Shown here: in pieces, positions 51,261 through 60,307 of the stretch
Position numbering within the stretch: the stretch's first letter is position 1
How the letters are laid out: each line of letters begins with the position of its first letter
Position numbers and translations under genes: made by a program
Assembly (NCBI RefSeq): GCF_900107625.1
Contig: NZ_FNQK01000006.1
Location: 62,001 to 126,000, forward strand
Origin: Bizionia paragorgiae
GTDB taxonomy: Bacteria; Bacteroidota; Bacteroidia; Flavobacteriales; Flavobacteriaceae
Length of the DNA stretch: 64,000 nt
Direction of reading: 5' to 3'
Notes under the pieces: generated by a model
Database searches by the model: none
Told to the model about the DNA's origin: nothing
The model's input: the letters and a program-made list of their open reading frames with translations, nothing else

Positions 51261-52604
51261 TTATATTCCTGTATAATTACTTGGTGTAATGGCTTTTAAT
51301 TCTGTTTTAATAGCATCGCTAACTTCAAGTGTATCTATAAAATTAGCAATCGACGTTTGCGTAATCGCTTCGTTAGTACGTGTTAAACCTTTTAGAGCTT
51401 CATACGGGTTTGGGTACCCTTCACGACGCAATATGGTTTGGATCGCTTCGGCCACAACTGCCCAGTTATTTTCTAGATCGGCAGCAAATTTACTTTCATT
51501 TAAAAGCAATTTATCCAATCCTTTTAGGGTAGAGGCAAATCCGATTAACGTATGTCCAAAAGGCACACCTACATTACGTAATACCGTACTATCTGTTAAA
51601 TCACGTTGTAAACGAGAAATTGGTAATTTTGCCGATAAATGCTCGAAAATAGCATTTGCAAGTCCTAAGTTTCCTTCGCTATTTTCAAAATCGATAGGAT
51701 TTACTTTGTGTGGCATTGCGCTACTTCCAACTTCACCTGCTTTAATTTTTTGTTTAAAATAATCCATAGACACATACGTCCAGATATCTCTATCTAAATC
51801 TATAAGTATCGTGTTTATACGTTTTAAACAATCAAACAAAGCCGCCATATGGTCGTAATGCTCAATTTGAGTCGTTGGAAATGAGTGGTATAATCCTAAT
51901 TTATCGTGTACAAAGGCACTTCCAAATGCTTTCCAGTCTATAGACGGGTAAGCTACTTTATGTGCGTTGTAATTTCCTGTTGCTCCACCAAATTTAGCGG
52001 CACTTGGGATATCGTTTAATAAGTTAAACTGCTCTTCTAAACGTACAACAAAGACTTCAATCTCTTTCCCTAAACGCGTAGGAGAAGCCGGTTGCCCGTG
52101 AGTTCTAGCTAGCATAGGTACATTTGCCCATTCTTTAGCTAGTTCTTTTAAACGGTTTAATAATTTACTGTATTCTGGTACATAAGCCGCGTTCATTGCG
52201 TCTTTAATACTTAGTGGAACCGCGGTGTTATTGATATCTTGAGATGTTAATCCGAAGTGGATAAACTCTTTGTATGCCGAAAGGTCTAAGGCGTCAAACT
52301 TTTCTTTAATAAAGTACTCAACCGCTTTAACATCGTGGTTGGTTACACTTTCAATTTTCTTAATCGCTAGAGCGTCTTCCGAAGAAAAGTTTTTATAAAT
52401 CGCTCTTAAGTCTTCAAAACGAGAACTATCAACTCCTTTTAGCTGCGGTAAAGGCTGCTCACAAAGGGCGATAAAATATTCTACTTCTACTAAAACGCGG
52501 TACTTTATTAGTGCCTCCTCAGAGAAATAAAGCGTTAAATTGTCAATTTTGTTTCTATAACGGCCATCTATTGGTGAAATGGCATTTAATGTAGATAATA
52601 ACAT
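51261..52604 (-). CDS. purB: Adenylosuccinate lyase
   Basis: 447 residues. Cleaves SAICAR and adenylosuccinate in purine synthesis. Fumarase-superfamily signature SSAMPHKVNPIDFENSEGN is intact, with TSQDINNTAVPLSIKDA and ARTHGQPASPTRLGKE carrying the other active-site residues. It has its own -7 box (52634-52641). A plus-strand open frame of about 157 codons inside it is antisense and not credible. Confidence 0.96.
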   Translation of the reverse strand: MLLSTLNAISPIDGRYRNKIDNLTLYFSEEALIKYRVLVEVEYFIALCEQPLPQLKGVDSSRFEDLRAIYKNFSSEDALAIKKIESVTNHDVKAVEYFIKEKFDALDLSAYKEFIHFGLTSQDINNTAVPLSIKDAMNAAYVPEYSKLLNRLKELAKEWANVPMLARTHGQPASPTRLGKEIEVFVVRLEEQFNLLNDIPSAAKFGGATGNYNAHKVAYPSIDWKAFGSAFVHDKLGLYHSFPTTQIEHYDHMAALFDCLKRINTILIDLDRDIWTYVSMDYFKQKIKAGEVGSSAMPHKVNPIDFENSEGNLGLANAIFEHLSAKLPISRLQRDLTDSTVLRNVGVPFGHTLIGFASTLKGLDKLLLNESKFAADLENNWAVVAEAIQTILRREGYPNPYEALKGLTRTNEAITQTSIANFIDTLEVSDAIKTELKAITPSNYTGI

Positions 52605-52633
52605 AGTGTTAGTGTGTTGTTTTTGAAAAAAAA

Positions 52634-52641
52634 CAAAGATA
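52634..52641 (-). promoter_or_regulatory. -7 box of purB
   Basis: On the minus strand TATCTTTG, an exact TAnnTTTG match, 29 bases upstream of the purB ATG. Confidence 0.55.
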
Positions 52642-52710
52642 GCTTTTTTGTGTGATGATTAGCGATTGTATTTTTATGTATTTACAAAAAATATACTATT
52701 TATAGTCGCT

Positions 52711-53268
52711 CTATATTTTTTTTAGAATGTGTCGTGCTCGGGCTTTAAACCCTGAGCTTTGCATCTGATAGTCGCGTTCTAAGATACCGCGTAACTCTGG
52801 ATGTATCCAAGTATTGTCCGAACCAAGTAAAAACAAGCAATTCATAGCATAGGCTTTTGGGGCTACCTTGTTCTCGTTTATCATCCAATCAAAACACGAT
52901 GCAATAATCTTTTCTTTGTGAGATTCCGTTAGTTTTTGCCTCACTTGTGATTGGGGCTGGTTGTAATATGTTGTAACCAGGTATTCACAAACTTTAGCGA
53001 CAGGGCGTATTGCCGAATCGCGATGTACGGTATGTAATTGGTTTGTAAATGTATCCAAATAGGGTAGGGAGGCTTCTAGTTTTTTACTGCACATAAACTC
53101 GAATACCCAGGCAGCACGACACGATATAGGATCGTTAACCTGAAATAAAATATCGAGAAGTAAAGGTACTAAATCGGTGTTGTCAATAACAAGGTTGGCA
53201 TAGTATTGTCGTTTTTCTCTGGAATGATTTACGTAATTTAATTCGTTGTAGAGTTGCTGTGGTGTCAC
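52711..53268 (-). CDS. ARM/HEAT-like helical protein, unknown
   Basis: 185 residues, all-helical in appearance, no signal peptide. Helical pairs such as LVPLLLDILFQVNDPISCRAAWVFEF and EASLPYLDTFTNQLHTVHRD look like ARM/HEAT repeats. From memory, relatives next to purB are sometimes labelled adenylosuccinate lyase, but this protein has none of that enzyme's signature. The gap to purB is 106 bases and purB has its own promoter, so a common operon is doubtful. Function unknown. Confidence 0.7.
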   Translation of the reverse strand: MTPQQLYNELNYVNHSREKRQYYANLVIDNTDLVPLLLDILFQVNDPISCRAAWVFEFMCSKKLEASLPYLDTFTNQLHTVHRDSAIRPVAKVCEYLVTTYYNQPQSQVRQKLTESHKEKIIASCFDWMINENKVAPKAYAMNCLFLLGSDNTWIHPELRGILERDYQMQSSGFKARARHILKKI

Positions 53269-53285
53269 TAGTTTTTATACTTTTG
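53254..53285 (+). promoter_or_regulatory. Promoter of the haem-binding protein gene
   Basis: TTG at 53254-53256 and TACTTTTG at 53278-53285, spacer 21. It lies inside the first codons of the divergent ARM-like gene and defines the start at 53307. Confidence 0.6.
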
Positions 53286-53306
53286 ATGTCTAATGTAATC
53301 AAATAT

Positions 53307-53780
53307 ATGAAACTACTTAAGAACATAGTATTCGCTTTTTTACTGTTATTTGGTATCGCTCAGTTTTTCGGCCCAGAAAAAAATGAAGGTAGCTTAGAGT
53401 CGGTAAATGCTTTTTTAGCGGAAACTAATCCGCCTGAAAACGTCAAGGCTATTTTACAAGAATCTTGTTTTGACTGCCACAGTAATTCAACACGGTACCC
53501 ATGGTATAATAATATTACCCCTATTAACTATTGGTTAGCAGACCATGTTAAAGATGGGAAAAAACACTTGGATTTTTCTAATTGGGAGGGGAACTCAGTC
53601 AAACGAAAAGATCATAAGATGGAAGAGCTTATCGAAATGGTAGAGCAAAAGGAGATGCCATTACCAAGCTATACGTACACACATATTGAGGCGGAATTAA
53701 GCGATGCTCAAATTCAAGCGGTTATCGATTGGGCTAATCAGGTACGCTTAGGCTACGCTTTAGTGCCGATGCCGGAATAG
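53307..53780 (+). CDS. Haem-binding domain protein with one CxxCH (Haem_bd family)
   Basis: 157 residues from the ATG at 53307 (MKLLKNIVFAFLLLFG). Earlier in-frame starts at 53259 and 53286 lie in or before the promoter. One N-terminal membrane segment, then QESCFDCHSNSTRYPWYNN with Cys54, Cys57 and His58 for covalent c-type haem, and HLDFSNWEGNSVKRKDHKM and MEQKEMPLPSYTYTH-like features of the family. Likely a membrane-anchored periplasmic cytochrome-like protein. Redox partner unknown. Confidence 0.88.
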   Translation: MKLLKNIVFAFLLLFGIAQFFGPEKNEGSLESVNAFLAETNPPENVKAILQESCFDCHSNSTRYPWYNNITPINYWLADHVKDGKKHLDFSNWEGNSVKRKDHKMEELIEMVEQKEMPLPSYTYTHIEAELSDAQIQAVIDWANQVRLGYALVPMPE

Positions 53781-53795
53781 TATAAATCACTGATT

Positions 53796-55028
53796 TTGAA
53801 AAAAAACGTCCTTATTATCGGTTTTGTATGGCCAGAGCCTAAAAGTTCGGCTGCAGGAAGTCGGATGATGCAGTTAATTAATGTGTTTCAAGCGCAGGGG
53901 TACGTGGTGACCTTTGCTACCTCTTGTGCAAAAAGTGATCAGGCCTTCGATTTAAAAAGTATCGGGGTTAAAACCGTTGCAATAACTCTTAACTGTGGTA
54001 GTTTTGATGTTTTTATTTCTGAGCTGAGCCCTGAAATTGTGGTCTTTGACAGGTTTAATGTCGAAGAGCAATTTGGATGGCGCGTTGCCGAGCAGTGCCC
54101 AAATGCGCTCCGGGTTTTAGATACTGAAGACCTTCATGCTTTACGTCGTGGTCGTCATCAAGCGTTTAAGGATCAGAAAGAATTTAATAGAACGTATTTA
54201 TTTAATGATACGGCAAAACGTGAAATCGCAAGTATATACCGTTGCGATTTAACTTTGATCATCTCTGAAGCTGAAATGACGCTGTTAAAAGAGCAATTTA
54301 AAGTCGATGAGCGCCTGCTGTTATACTTGCCCTTTATGATAGATCCCGTTTCTGTTGACACACAACAGCAACTTCCAGGGTTTTTAACTCGTGAACATTT
54401 TGTAACTATAGGAAACTTTCTACATGAGCCTAATTACAATTCTATATTATATTTAAAGGAAAGCATTTGGCCCTTAATAAGACAGAAATTACCCAAAGCA
54501 GAAATGCATATGTATGGTGCTTATGCCACTCAAAAAGTAACGCAGCTTCATAACAAAAAAGAGGGGTTTGTAATAAAAGGATTTGCCGAGAATGCTAATA
54601 CAGTAATGCAAAATGCTAAAGTGTGTTTGGCACCATTGCGATTTGGAGCCGGTTTAAAAGGGAAAATTGTTGATGCTATGGTTAGTGGGACACCTTGTGT
54701 AACGACAACAATTGGAGCAGAGGGGCTTTACGGACAATTACCTCCCAATGGGTTTATTTCTGATTCTCCGGAGACCTTTGCGGAGCATGCTATAGAATTA
54801 TATACCAACGAGGCGCAATGGAATGCCCTACAAGATAACGGCTTTAAAGTCATTAATACCCGCTTTCAAAAGGTGGAGTTTGAAACCGTGTTTAGTAATA
54901 GGCTGCAGTCTTTATTGTTAAACTTAGATAGCCATAGGCAAGATAATTTTATAGGACAAGTCCTTATGCATCATACGCTTCAGAGTACGAAGTATATGAG
55001 TAAATGGATTGAAGCCAAAAATAAATAA
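53796..55028 (+). CDS. Glycosyltransferase of the GT4/GT1 type
   Basis: 410 residues. Start codon is TTG at 53796 (KKNVLIIGFVWPEPKSSAAG follows); no ATG fits as well. GT-B fold: N-terminal FVWPEPKSSAAGSRMMQLINVF, interdomain, then C-terminal donor-binding part FVTIGNFLHEPNYNSI, MHMYGAYATQKV and VCLAPLRFGAGLKGKIVDAM with the conserved glutamate region replaced by APLRFGAGLKGK. It lies 15 bases after the haem-binding gene. Donor and acceptor unknown. Confidence 0.88.
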   Translation: MKKNVLIIGFVWPEPKSSAAGSRMMQLINVFQAQGYVVTFATSCAKSDQAFDLKSIGVKTVAITLNCGSFDVFISELSPEIVVFDRFNVEEQFGWRVAEQCPNALRVLDTEDLHALRRGRHQAFKDQKEFNRTYLFNDTAKREIASIYRCDLTLIISEAEMTLLKEQFKVDERLLLYLPFMIDPVSVDTQQQLPGFLTREHFVTIGNFLHEPNYNSILYLKESIWPLIRQKLPKAEMHMYGAYATQKVTQLHNKKEGFVIKGFAENANTVMQNAKVCLAPLRFGAGLKGKIVDAMVSGTPCVTTTIGAEGLYGQLPPNGFISDSPETFAEHAIELYTNEAQWNALQDNGFKVINTRFQKVEFETVFSNRLQSLLLNLDSHRQDNFIGQVLMHHTLQSTKYMSKWIEAKNK

Positions 55029-55049
55029 TTGCCTGAGCTTTAAAAATAA

Positions 55050-55087
55050 AAAACCACCTATAACACGAAATTATAGGAGGTTTTTTT
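55050..55087. terminator. Terminator of the glycosyltransferase gene
   Basis: AACCACCTATAA (55052-55063) with TTATAGGAGGTT (55071-55082), one mismatch, followed by T7. Confidence 0.8.
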
Positions 55088-55104
55088 ATGGAATATAACA
55101 GTGT

Positions 55105-55722
55105 TTATTTACTGTTTTTATGTTTGTTTAATTCGTCTTGTAACTGACGACGCACTTTTTGTTCGCGTTCTAGTGCCACACGTCGGTGATCTTCAAATTC
55201 TTCTTCGGTTTCTGCAAGCGCTTTTCTGGCTTCCTTAGTTACTGTATTACTGTTTTTAAATTTGTAAATAAATAACAATAGTAAGGCTAATAAAGCTCCA
55301 ATAACAGACCATAGGAGGGTGTTATACCCCGATTTGCTCATTTGCAATCCGAAAAGGGACATGCTGTCTTTCTCCAAATTAGTTTCCTCTAAGGACTCTT
55401 GCGTATTTGTTAAGCTTGATTTTAGCTTCGCAATTTCTTGACTTTGAGTGTCTACAATATTCTGAGTATTGACCAGGTTTTTATTAATGGCTTTTAAAGA
55501 GTCTAACGTATGTGCTTTTAACGCATATAGCCATGTTTTCTTTACAACCTTATAATCTTGATAGTTGTTTGAACGTTGAATAACAAACTCAAATTGATTG
55601 TCTAAAGTGCCGCTATTTAAAGACAATTTTTCCTCTTCTTCCGTTATTTTTTGCTGGGCGTTTGTTTGATGTGATAAGTTGAAAATAATAAGAAATACAA
55701 CTAGTATCTTGTAGTTATTCAT
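55105..55722 (-). CDS. Exported coiled-coil single-TM protein, unknown
   Basis: 205 residues. Signal peptide (LVVFLIIFNLSHQTNAQ), a periplasmic region with coiled coil (NTQNIVDTQSQEIAKLKSSL; NTQESLEETNLEKDSM), one membrane helix (LWSVIGALLALLLLFIYKF, about 138-156), then a charged cytoplasmic helix (LAETEEEFEDHRRVALEREQ). From memory, homologues are often mislabelled tRNA (guanine-N1)-methyltransferase; there is no SPOUT knot here. Function unknown. Confidence 0.72.
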   Translation of the reverse strand: MNNYKILVVFLIIFNLSHQTNAQQKITEEEEKLSLNSGTLDNQFEFVIQRSNNYQDYKVVKKTWLYALKAHTLDSLKAINKNLVNTQNIVDTQSQEIAKLKSSLTNTQESLEETNLEKDSMSLFGLQMSKSGYNTLLWSVIGALLALLLLFIYKFKNSNTVTKEARKALAETEEEFEDHRRVALEREQKVRRQLQDELNKHKNSK

Positions 55723-55795
55723 TTTTAAAAATTAAAATAGTTATCAATACCGCTAAGGTATAAAATAAAGTTTATTGAGTTTATTTAAAGGTAAT

Positions 55796-55820
55796 AAAAA
55801 GCCTCACTAAAAGTGAGGCT
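55796..55820 (-). terminator. Terminator of the GAPDH gene
   Basis: AGCCTCACT (55800-55808) with AGTGAGGCT (55812-55820); on the minus strand five T follow. Confidence 0.85.
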
Positions 55821-55863
55821 AATGTATATACGTTAAACATCTATAATTTGGATGTTTTACTTA

Positions 55864-57312
55864 TTAGTAATATGTAAAACGTCTTACTTTAGCGATGTAT
55901 TTCGCTAAACGAATCACTTGGTGACTGTAACCATATTCGTTATCATACCAAATGTAAAGGACAGCGTTTTTACCATCAGCGCGTACAATTGTAGCTTTAC
56001 TATCGTAAATAGCAGGAGCAGAGCTTCCAACGATATCGCTAGATACTAATTCGTCGCTCATTTCATATTTAATTTGCTCTACTAAATCACCTTCTAAAGC
56101 GTATTTTTTTAGAGTTGCATTAATGCTTTCAATGCTTGCTTCAGAATCTAGTTCTAAGTTTAGAATTGCTAAAGAACCATTAGGTACAGGAACACGGATA
56201 GCGTTAGATGTTAATTTTCCTTCAAAACTTGGTAAAGCTTTACTTACAGCTTTTCCTGCTCCAGTTTCAGTAATTACCATGTTTAATGCAGCGGCACGAC
56301 CACGACGGTATTTACTATGGAAGTTATCTACTAAGTTCTGGTCATTAGTATAAGCATGAATGGTTTCTAAGTGACCACTTTTTACTCCGTATGTATCTTC
56401 AATAGCCTTTAAGATAGGCGTAATAGCATTTGTAGTACAAGAGGCTGCCGAGAAAATATCAACTTCATCAGGGTTATGCTCTAAATGGTTAACACCGTGA
56501 ACAATGTTTGGTACTCCTTTTCCTGGTGCCGTTAATAAGACTTTATCTGCTCCTTTAGAAGCTAATAAACGACTTAAAGCGTCTTTGTCTCTGAATACAC
56601 CTGTGTTATCAATAATTAAAGCATCATTTATACCGTATTGTGTGTAGTCGATGTCTTCAGGTTGATTTGCCGAGATAATTCTTACGGTTGTACCGTTAAT
56701 AATTAAGGATTCATTTTCTAAATCAATACCTACCGTTCCAGGGAAATCTCCATGAACAGAATCGTTGCGTAATAAAGATGCTCTTTTTTCTAAAACCGTA
56801 GCGTTAATTGCACCACGTGTTACAATAGCTCTAAGACGTAATTGACTTCCTTTTCCTGTTTTAGTCATTAACTCTCTAGCGACTAAACGACCAATTCTAC
56901 CAAATCCGTATAAAACAACATCTTTTGGAGTTATTGCCTCGTATTCGTTAGCGTCTTTTAGTTTACTCGCTACAAACGCCATAGCGTTGCTAAAGTTTTT
57001 CTCTTCTAAATGGTACTCGTAAGTTAATTTACCAATGTCCAACTTTGCTGGTGGTACATCTAACGTTTTTATAGCTTCAGCTATTTCTACCGAATCAAAG
57101 ACAGAGATTGGTTTTTGAACAAACTCTCCTGCATATTCGTGCAAATTTAAAATTTCGCTGACGTTTCTATCGATAAGTTGATTTCTAAAAAGAACTAACT
57201 CAATAGATTTGTCGTACCAAAGGTCGCTTACAATTTTAATAAATTCTACAGTTGCTCTACGTCTGTCTGCTTGAAAGGCTAATTCGCTTTCGTAAGTTTC
57301 GTTAACTGGCAT
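55864..57312 (-). CDS. gap: Glyceraldehyde-3-phosphate dehydrogenase, long form with N-terminal extension
   Basis: 482 residues; the classical enzyme is about 335. The GAPDH body starts near residue 131 (DVVLYGFGRIGRLVAREL) and has Cys292 in FSAASCTTNAITPI and His319 in LETIHAYTND. The N-terminal 130 residues are a helical extension (QADRRRATVEFIKIVSDLWY) seen in a subgroup of bacterial GAPDHs. After the second strand the usual Asp that binds the NAD ribose is not seen; the sequence is RAIVTRGAIN, which may favour NADP. Flavobacteria often have a second, short GAPDH; that copy is not in this window. It has its own -7 box and terminator. Confidence 0.92.
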   Translation of the reverse strand: MPVNETYESELAFQADRRRATVEFIKIVSDLWYDKSIELVLFRNQLIDRNVSEILNLHEYAGEFVQKPISVFDSVEIAEAIKTLDVPPAKLDIGKLTYEYHLEEKNFSNAMAFVASKLKDANEYEAITPKDVVLYGFGRIGRLVARELMTKTGKGSQLRLRAIVTRGAINATVLEKRASLLRNDSVHGDFPGTVGIDLENESLIINGTTVRIISANQPEDIDYTQYGINDALIIDNTGVFRDKDALSRLLASKGADKVLLTAPGKGVPNIVHGVNHLEHNPDEVDIFSAASCTTNAITPILKAIEDTYGVKSGHLETIHAYTNDQNLVDNFHSKYRRGRAAALNMVITETGAGKAVSKALPSFEGKLTSNAIRVPVPNGSLAILNLELDSEASIESINATLKKYALEGDLVEQIKYEMSDELVSSDIVGSSAPAIYDSKATIVRADGKNAVLYIWYDNEYGYSHQVIRLAKYIAKVRRFTYY

Positions 57313-57347
57313 CTTTTAAAGTGTTTAGTGTGTTGTTTTAATTTTTG

Positions 57348-57355
57348 CAAAAATA
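57348..57355 (-). promoter_or_regulatory. -7 box of the GAPDH gene
   Basis: On the minus strand TATTTTTG, an exact TAnnTTTG match, 35 bases upstream of the ATG. Confidence 0.5.
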
Positions 57356-57389
57356 GAGATTTTTAAGGTTTATTGGAAACTTTTTAACT

Positions 57390-57427
57390 AAAAAAACAAA
57401 AGCACTTTATGGTCTATAAAGTGCTTT
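57390..57427 (-). terminator. Terminator of the DegQ/HtrA gene
   Basis: AAAGCACTTTAT (57399-57410), GGTCT, ATAAAGTGCTTT (57416-57427); on the minus strand a T-rich tail follows. Confidence 0.85.
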
Positions 57428-57451
57428 CGTAAATGTTGTTTTAAAATGGAT

Positions 57452-58861
57452 TTATCGCAAGCCATATCGCGTTTTTTCACCTTTAGAATTTATAATTTCT
57501 ATACTTAGTGGTTGATATGGATTCCTGTTGGCAATAATGGTTTGTACTTCTTCTATACTATTGACCTTTGTGTTATTTATTGCTGTAATAATATTGCCTT
57601 CACTCACGCCATCACGTCTAAAGTAATCGGCATATTGACTATTTAATTTTACAATCTTTACACCTTCTTTTAACTTGTAAGGACGTAAGTCTTTTGGTTT
57701 CGCTTCTTTTATAATTCCGATATTAGGAATTGTAAAAGTGTTGTTCTTTAATAAGGTAACATCTGTCTGTTTAGTTTTACCGTTTCTTAAGAAAGTAATA
57801 TGCACTACATCGTCAGGTCGTTTTGTATCTAAATACCCTCTTAAATCAGAGAACTTAGAGATTTTAACATTGTCGATATTTTTTATAATATCACCTTGTT
57901 TTAAACCTGCTGCCTCTGCGCCACTATCTTCTTCTACGGCATCTACATAAAAGCCTTCAGTTTCGTCTACACCAAGCTTCTCTGCAGCCATACTATTTAA
58001 CGTGCCTCCTGTGACCCCTAGAATACCATTTTGAACGTTTCCATATTCCATGATATCCTCTACCACTTTTCGAGCAATATTACTCGGAACAGCAAACGAA
58101 TAGCCAATATAAGATCCTGTTTGAGAACTAATAGCCGTATTTATTCCTATAAGTTCCCCATGGGTATTTACTAATGCACCACCTGAGTTCCCAGGGTTAA
58201 CCGCAGCGTCGGTTTGAATAAAGGACTGCTGACTTTTACCTGTTAAATCTCTAGATTTAGCACTAATAATTCCGGCAGTAACCGTCGAGGTTAAGTTAAA
58301 AGGATTTCCTACAGCTAAAACCCATTCGCCAATTTTAGCTTGATTACTGTCACCAAAAGTGACGTAAGGTAGTTCTTCATCGGTTTCTACCTTTAATAAA
58401 GCAATATCCGTTTTGGGATCTGTTCCTATTATTTCTGCATCTAAGGTTTTGTTATCATTAAGGGTTATACTTAATTTCTCCGACCCGTCAATAACGTGAT
58501 TATTGGTAATGATGTAGCCGTCTGGTGAAATAATAACTCCACTACCAGTTCCCAATTGACGACGCTGTGGGACACGTCCCATAAACAAATCCTCTATTGT
58601 AGGCTGTCCGGTATTTAAAGAGATGTTTTTAACATGGACCACTGCATGTACTGTTTTTTCTGCCGCAGAAGTGAAATCGATGTCTTCGGCTGCAGCTAAA
58701 GTACTAGATTGATTGGTATAATTAACCGGTGTAAATACTGGCTTTTGTGGCTCGGCTTGTAGAGTCAAACTCTGATCTTTTTCTAAAAAGGTTTTATAAG
58801 CTCCTAGGGTAATTGCTCCTCCTAAAACTGAAACTAAAACCAATGTTAAAATCTTTTTCAT
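57452..58861 (-). CDS. Periplasmic serine protease, DegQ/HtrA family
   Basis: 469 residues. N-terminal membrane or signal segment (LTLVLVSVLGGAITLGAY), trypsin-like domain with His122 in ITNNHVIDG, Asp152 in PKTDIALLKVE and Ser226 in VNPGNSGGALVN, then two PDZ domains (GFYVDAVEEDSGAEAAGLKQGDIIKNI-type region at about 310-345 and VKIVKLNSQYADYF to EGNIITAINNTKVNSIEEV). Degrades misfolded envelope proteins. The two-PDZ layout fits DegP/DegQ more than DegS. Confidence 0.94.
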   Translation of the reverse strand: MKKILTLVLVSVLGGAITLGAYKTFLEKDQSLTLQAEPQKPVFTPVNYTNQSSTLAAAEDIDFTSAAEKTVHAVVHVKNISLNTGQPTIEDLFMGRVPQRRQLGTGSGVIISPDGYIITNNHVIDGSEKLSITLNDNKTLDAEIIGTDPKTDIALLKVETDEELPYVTFGDSNQAKIGEWVLAVGNPFNLTSTVTAGIISAKSRDLTGKSQQSFIQTDAAVNPGNSGGALVNTHGELIGINTAISSQTGSYIGYSFAVPSNIARKVVEDIMEYGNVQNGILGVTGGTLNSMAAEKLGVDETEGFYVDAVEEDSGAEAAGLKQGDIIKNIDNVKISKFSDLRGYLDTKRPDDVVHITFLRNGKTKQTDVTLLKNNTFTIPNIGIIKEAKPKDLRPYKLKEGVKIVKLNSQYADYFRRDGVSEGNIITAINNTKVNSIEEVQTIIANRNPYQPLSIEIINSKGEKTRYGLR

Positions 58862-58971
58862 TTTGTATATTAGTTTAGAATTAATAGAATAACGATTAAA
58901 ATTAATTATTTATTGAATCTGTAATTTAACTTTAACGCCCATTTAACACCAAAAATAATTATCGAAAACCC

Positions 58972-58979
58972 TATATTTG
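58972..58979 (+). promoter_or_regulatory. -7 box of the dapF operon
   Basis: TATATTTG, an exact TAnnTTTG match, 18 bases upstream of the dapF ATG at 58998. Confidence 0.55.
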
Positions 58980-58997
58980 CCATACTAAATAAGTAAA

Positions 58998-59777
58998 ATG
59001 GCACACATATTTTATAAATATCAAGGCACAGGAAATGATTTTGTGTTTTTTGATAATAGGCAACTTACTTTCAGCAAAAACGATACCAATTTAATCGCTA
59101 GATTATGCGACCGACGCTTTGGCATAGGTGCCGATGGCCTAATTTTGTTGGAGAATGATGAAACTACCGATTTTAAGATGGTATATTATAATGCCGACGG
59201 AAATGAGAGTAGTATGTGTGGTAATGGCGGACGCTGTATTGTAGCTTTTGCTAAGTTTTTAAAAATTATCGAAGATAAAACCACATTTATGGCTGTCGAC
59301 GGTCTTCATGAAGCTATAATTACAAATGAAACCGTTGCATTAAAAATGCAAGATGTTGAGGGGATTACTAGAGGAGAATCGTATAGCTTTTTAAATACGG
59401 GATCACCACATCACGTAACCTGCGTTAACGATGTGAAATCTGTAAATGTAAAAGAGGAAGGTGCTAAAATACGTTATGGCACTCCTTATAATGAAGCGGG
59501 GACTAATGTTAATTTTGTAACTCGAATTAAAGACAACCACTTTATGGTGAGAACTTATGAACGTGGAGTAGAAGATGAAACCTTGTCTTGTGGAACCGGT
59601 GTCACGGCTGTTGCTTTAGCCATGTACGATCAAAACAATACAAATGCCTCTACAGTACTCTTAGAAACCCAAGGTGGTAACTTAGAAGTCTCCTTTACTA
59701 AAACAGATGGGAAATACACCAATATTTGGCTTAAAGGACCAGCACAACAAGTTTTTAAAGGAGAAATACAATGCTAA
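58998..59777 (+). CDS. dapF: Diaminopimelate epimerase
   Basis: 259 residues. Converts LL-DAP to meso-DAP for peptidoglycan and lysine. The two catalytic cysteines are present: Cys74 in SSMCGNGGRC and Cys198 in DETLSCGTGVTA. KYQGTGNDFVFFDN is the usual N-terminus. It begins a run of overlapping genes: its stop overlaps the next start by 7 bases. Confidence 0.96.
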   Translation: MAHIFYKYQGTGNDFVFFDNRQLTFSKNDTNLIARLCDRRFGIGADGLILLENDETTDFKMVYYNADGNESSMCGNGGRCIVAFAKFLKIIEDKTTFMAVDGLHEAIITNETVALKMQDVEGITRGESYSFLNTGSPHHVTCVNDVKSVNVKEEGAKIRYGTPYNEAGTNVNFVTRIKDNHFMVRTYERGVEDETLSCGTGVTAVALAMYDQNNTNASTVLLETQGGNLEVSFTKTDGKYTNIWLKGPAQQVFKGEIQC

Positions 59778-60307
59778 CCTTACACGGCGAAAATATATAC
59801 TTACGGGCCTTAGAACCTGAAGATTTGGAATTTATCTACGCGATAGAGAACGATGAATCTATATGGGAAATTAGCGCGACCATAACGCCGTATTCACGGT
59901 ATTTAATTAAACAATACCTTGAAAATGCACATCAAGATATTTATGAAGCCAAGCAATTGCGATTGGTGATCTGTAATACGGATGATGATGAGGTTTTGGG
60001 ACTCATAGACCTGTTTGATTTTGATGTAAAAAATAAACGCGCAGGTATTGGCATTTTATTACAACACGCAGAGAATAGGAATAAAGGCTATGGAAAAGAA
60101 GCTTTAAAACTCTTGTGTAATTACTGTTTTACGCATTTAGATCTTCACCAATTATATTGTAATATATCTGAAGATAATACGGCTAGCCTTAAATTATTTT
60201 CCAACCAAGGATTCCAAGAAGTCGGTTTAAAAAAAGACTGGAGTTACTTTAATGGAAGCTTTAAAAATGAATATCTATACCAATTAATCAATACGAATGT
60301 ACATTAA
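59771..60307 (+). CDS. GNAT-family N-acetyltransferase (RimJ/RimL-like)
   Basis: 178 residues. GNAT core: LRALEPEDLEFIYAIENDES, then GLIDLFDFDVKNKRAGIGI and the acetyl-CoA loop HAENRNKGYGKEALKLLCNY, ending SEDNTASLKLFSNQGFQEVG. RimJ/RimL type, which modify proteins or small molecules; substrate not readable. It overlaps dapF by 7 bases and mltG by 11. Confidence 0.9.
   Translation: MLTLHGENIYLRALEPEDLEFIYAIENDESIWEISATITPYSRYLIKQYLENAHQDIYEAKQLRLVICNTDDDEVLGLIDLFDFDVKNKRAGIGILLQHAENRNKGYGKEALKLLCNYCFTHLDLHQLYCNISEDNTASLKLFSNQGFQEVGLKKDWSYFNGSFKNEYLYQLINTNVH

Noticed and set aside
51289-51762. Open plus-strand frame of 157 codons inside purB
   Set aside because: Antisense to adenylosuccinate lyase with no independent support.
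52711-53268. Second adenylosuccinate lyase
   Set aside because: It lacks the SSAMPHKxNP signature and is a short helical-repeat protein; the name would only reflect the neighbour.
55105-55722. tRNA (guanine-N1)-methyltransferase
   Set aside because: The sequence is a signal peptide, coiled coil and one membrane helix with no methyltransferase motif.
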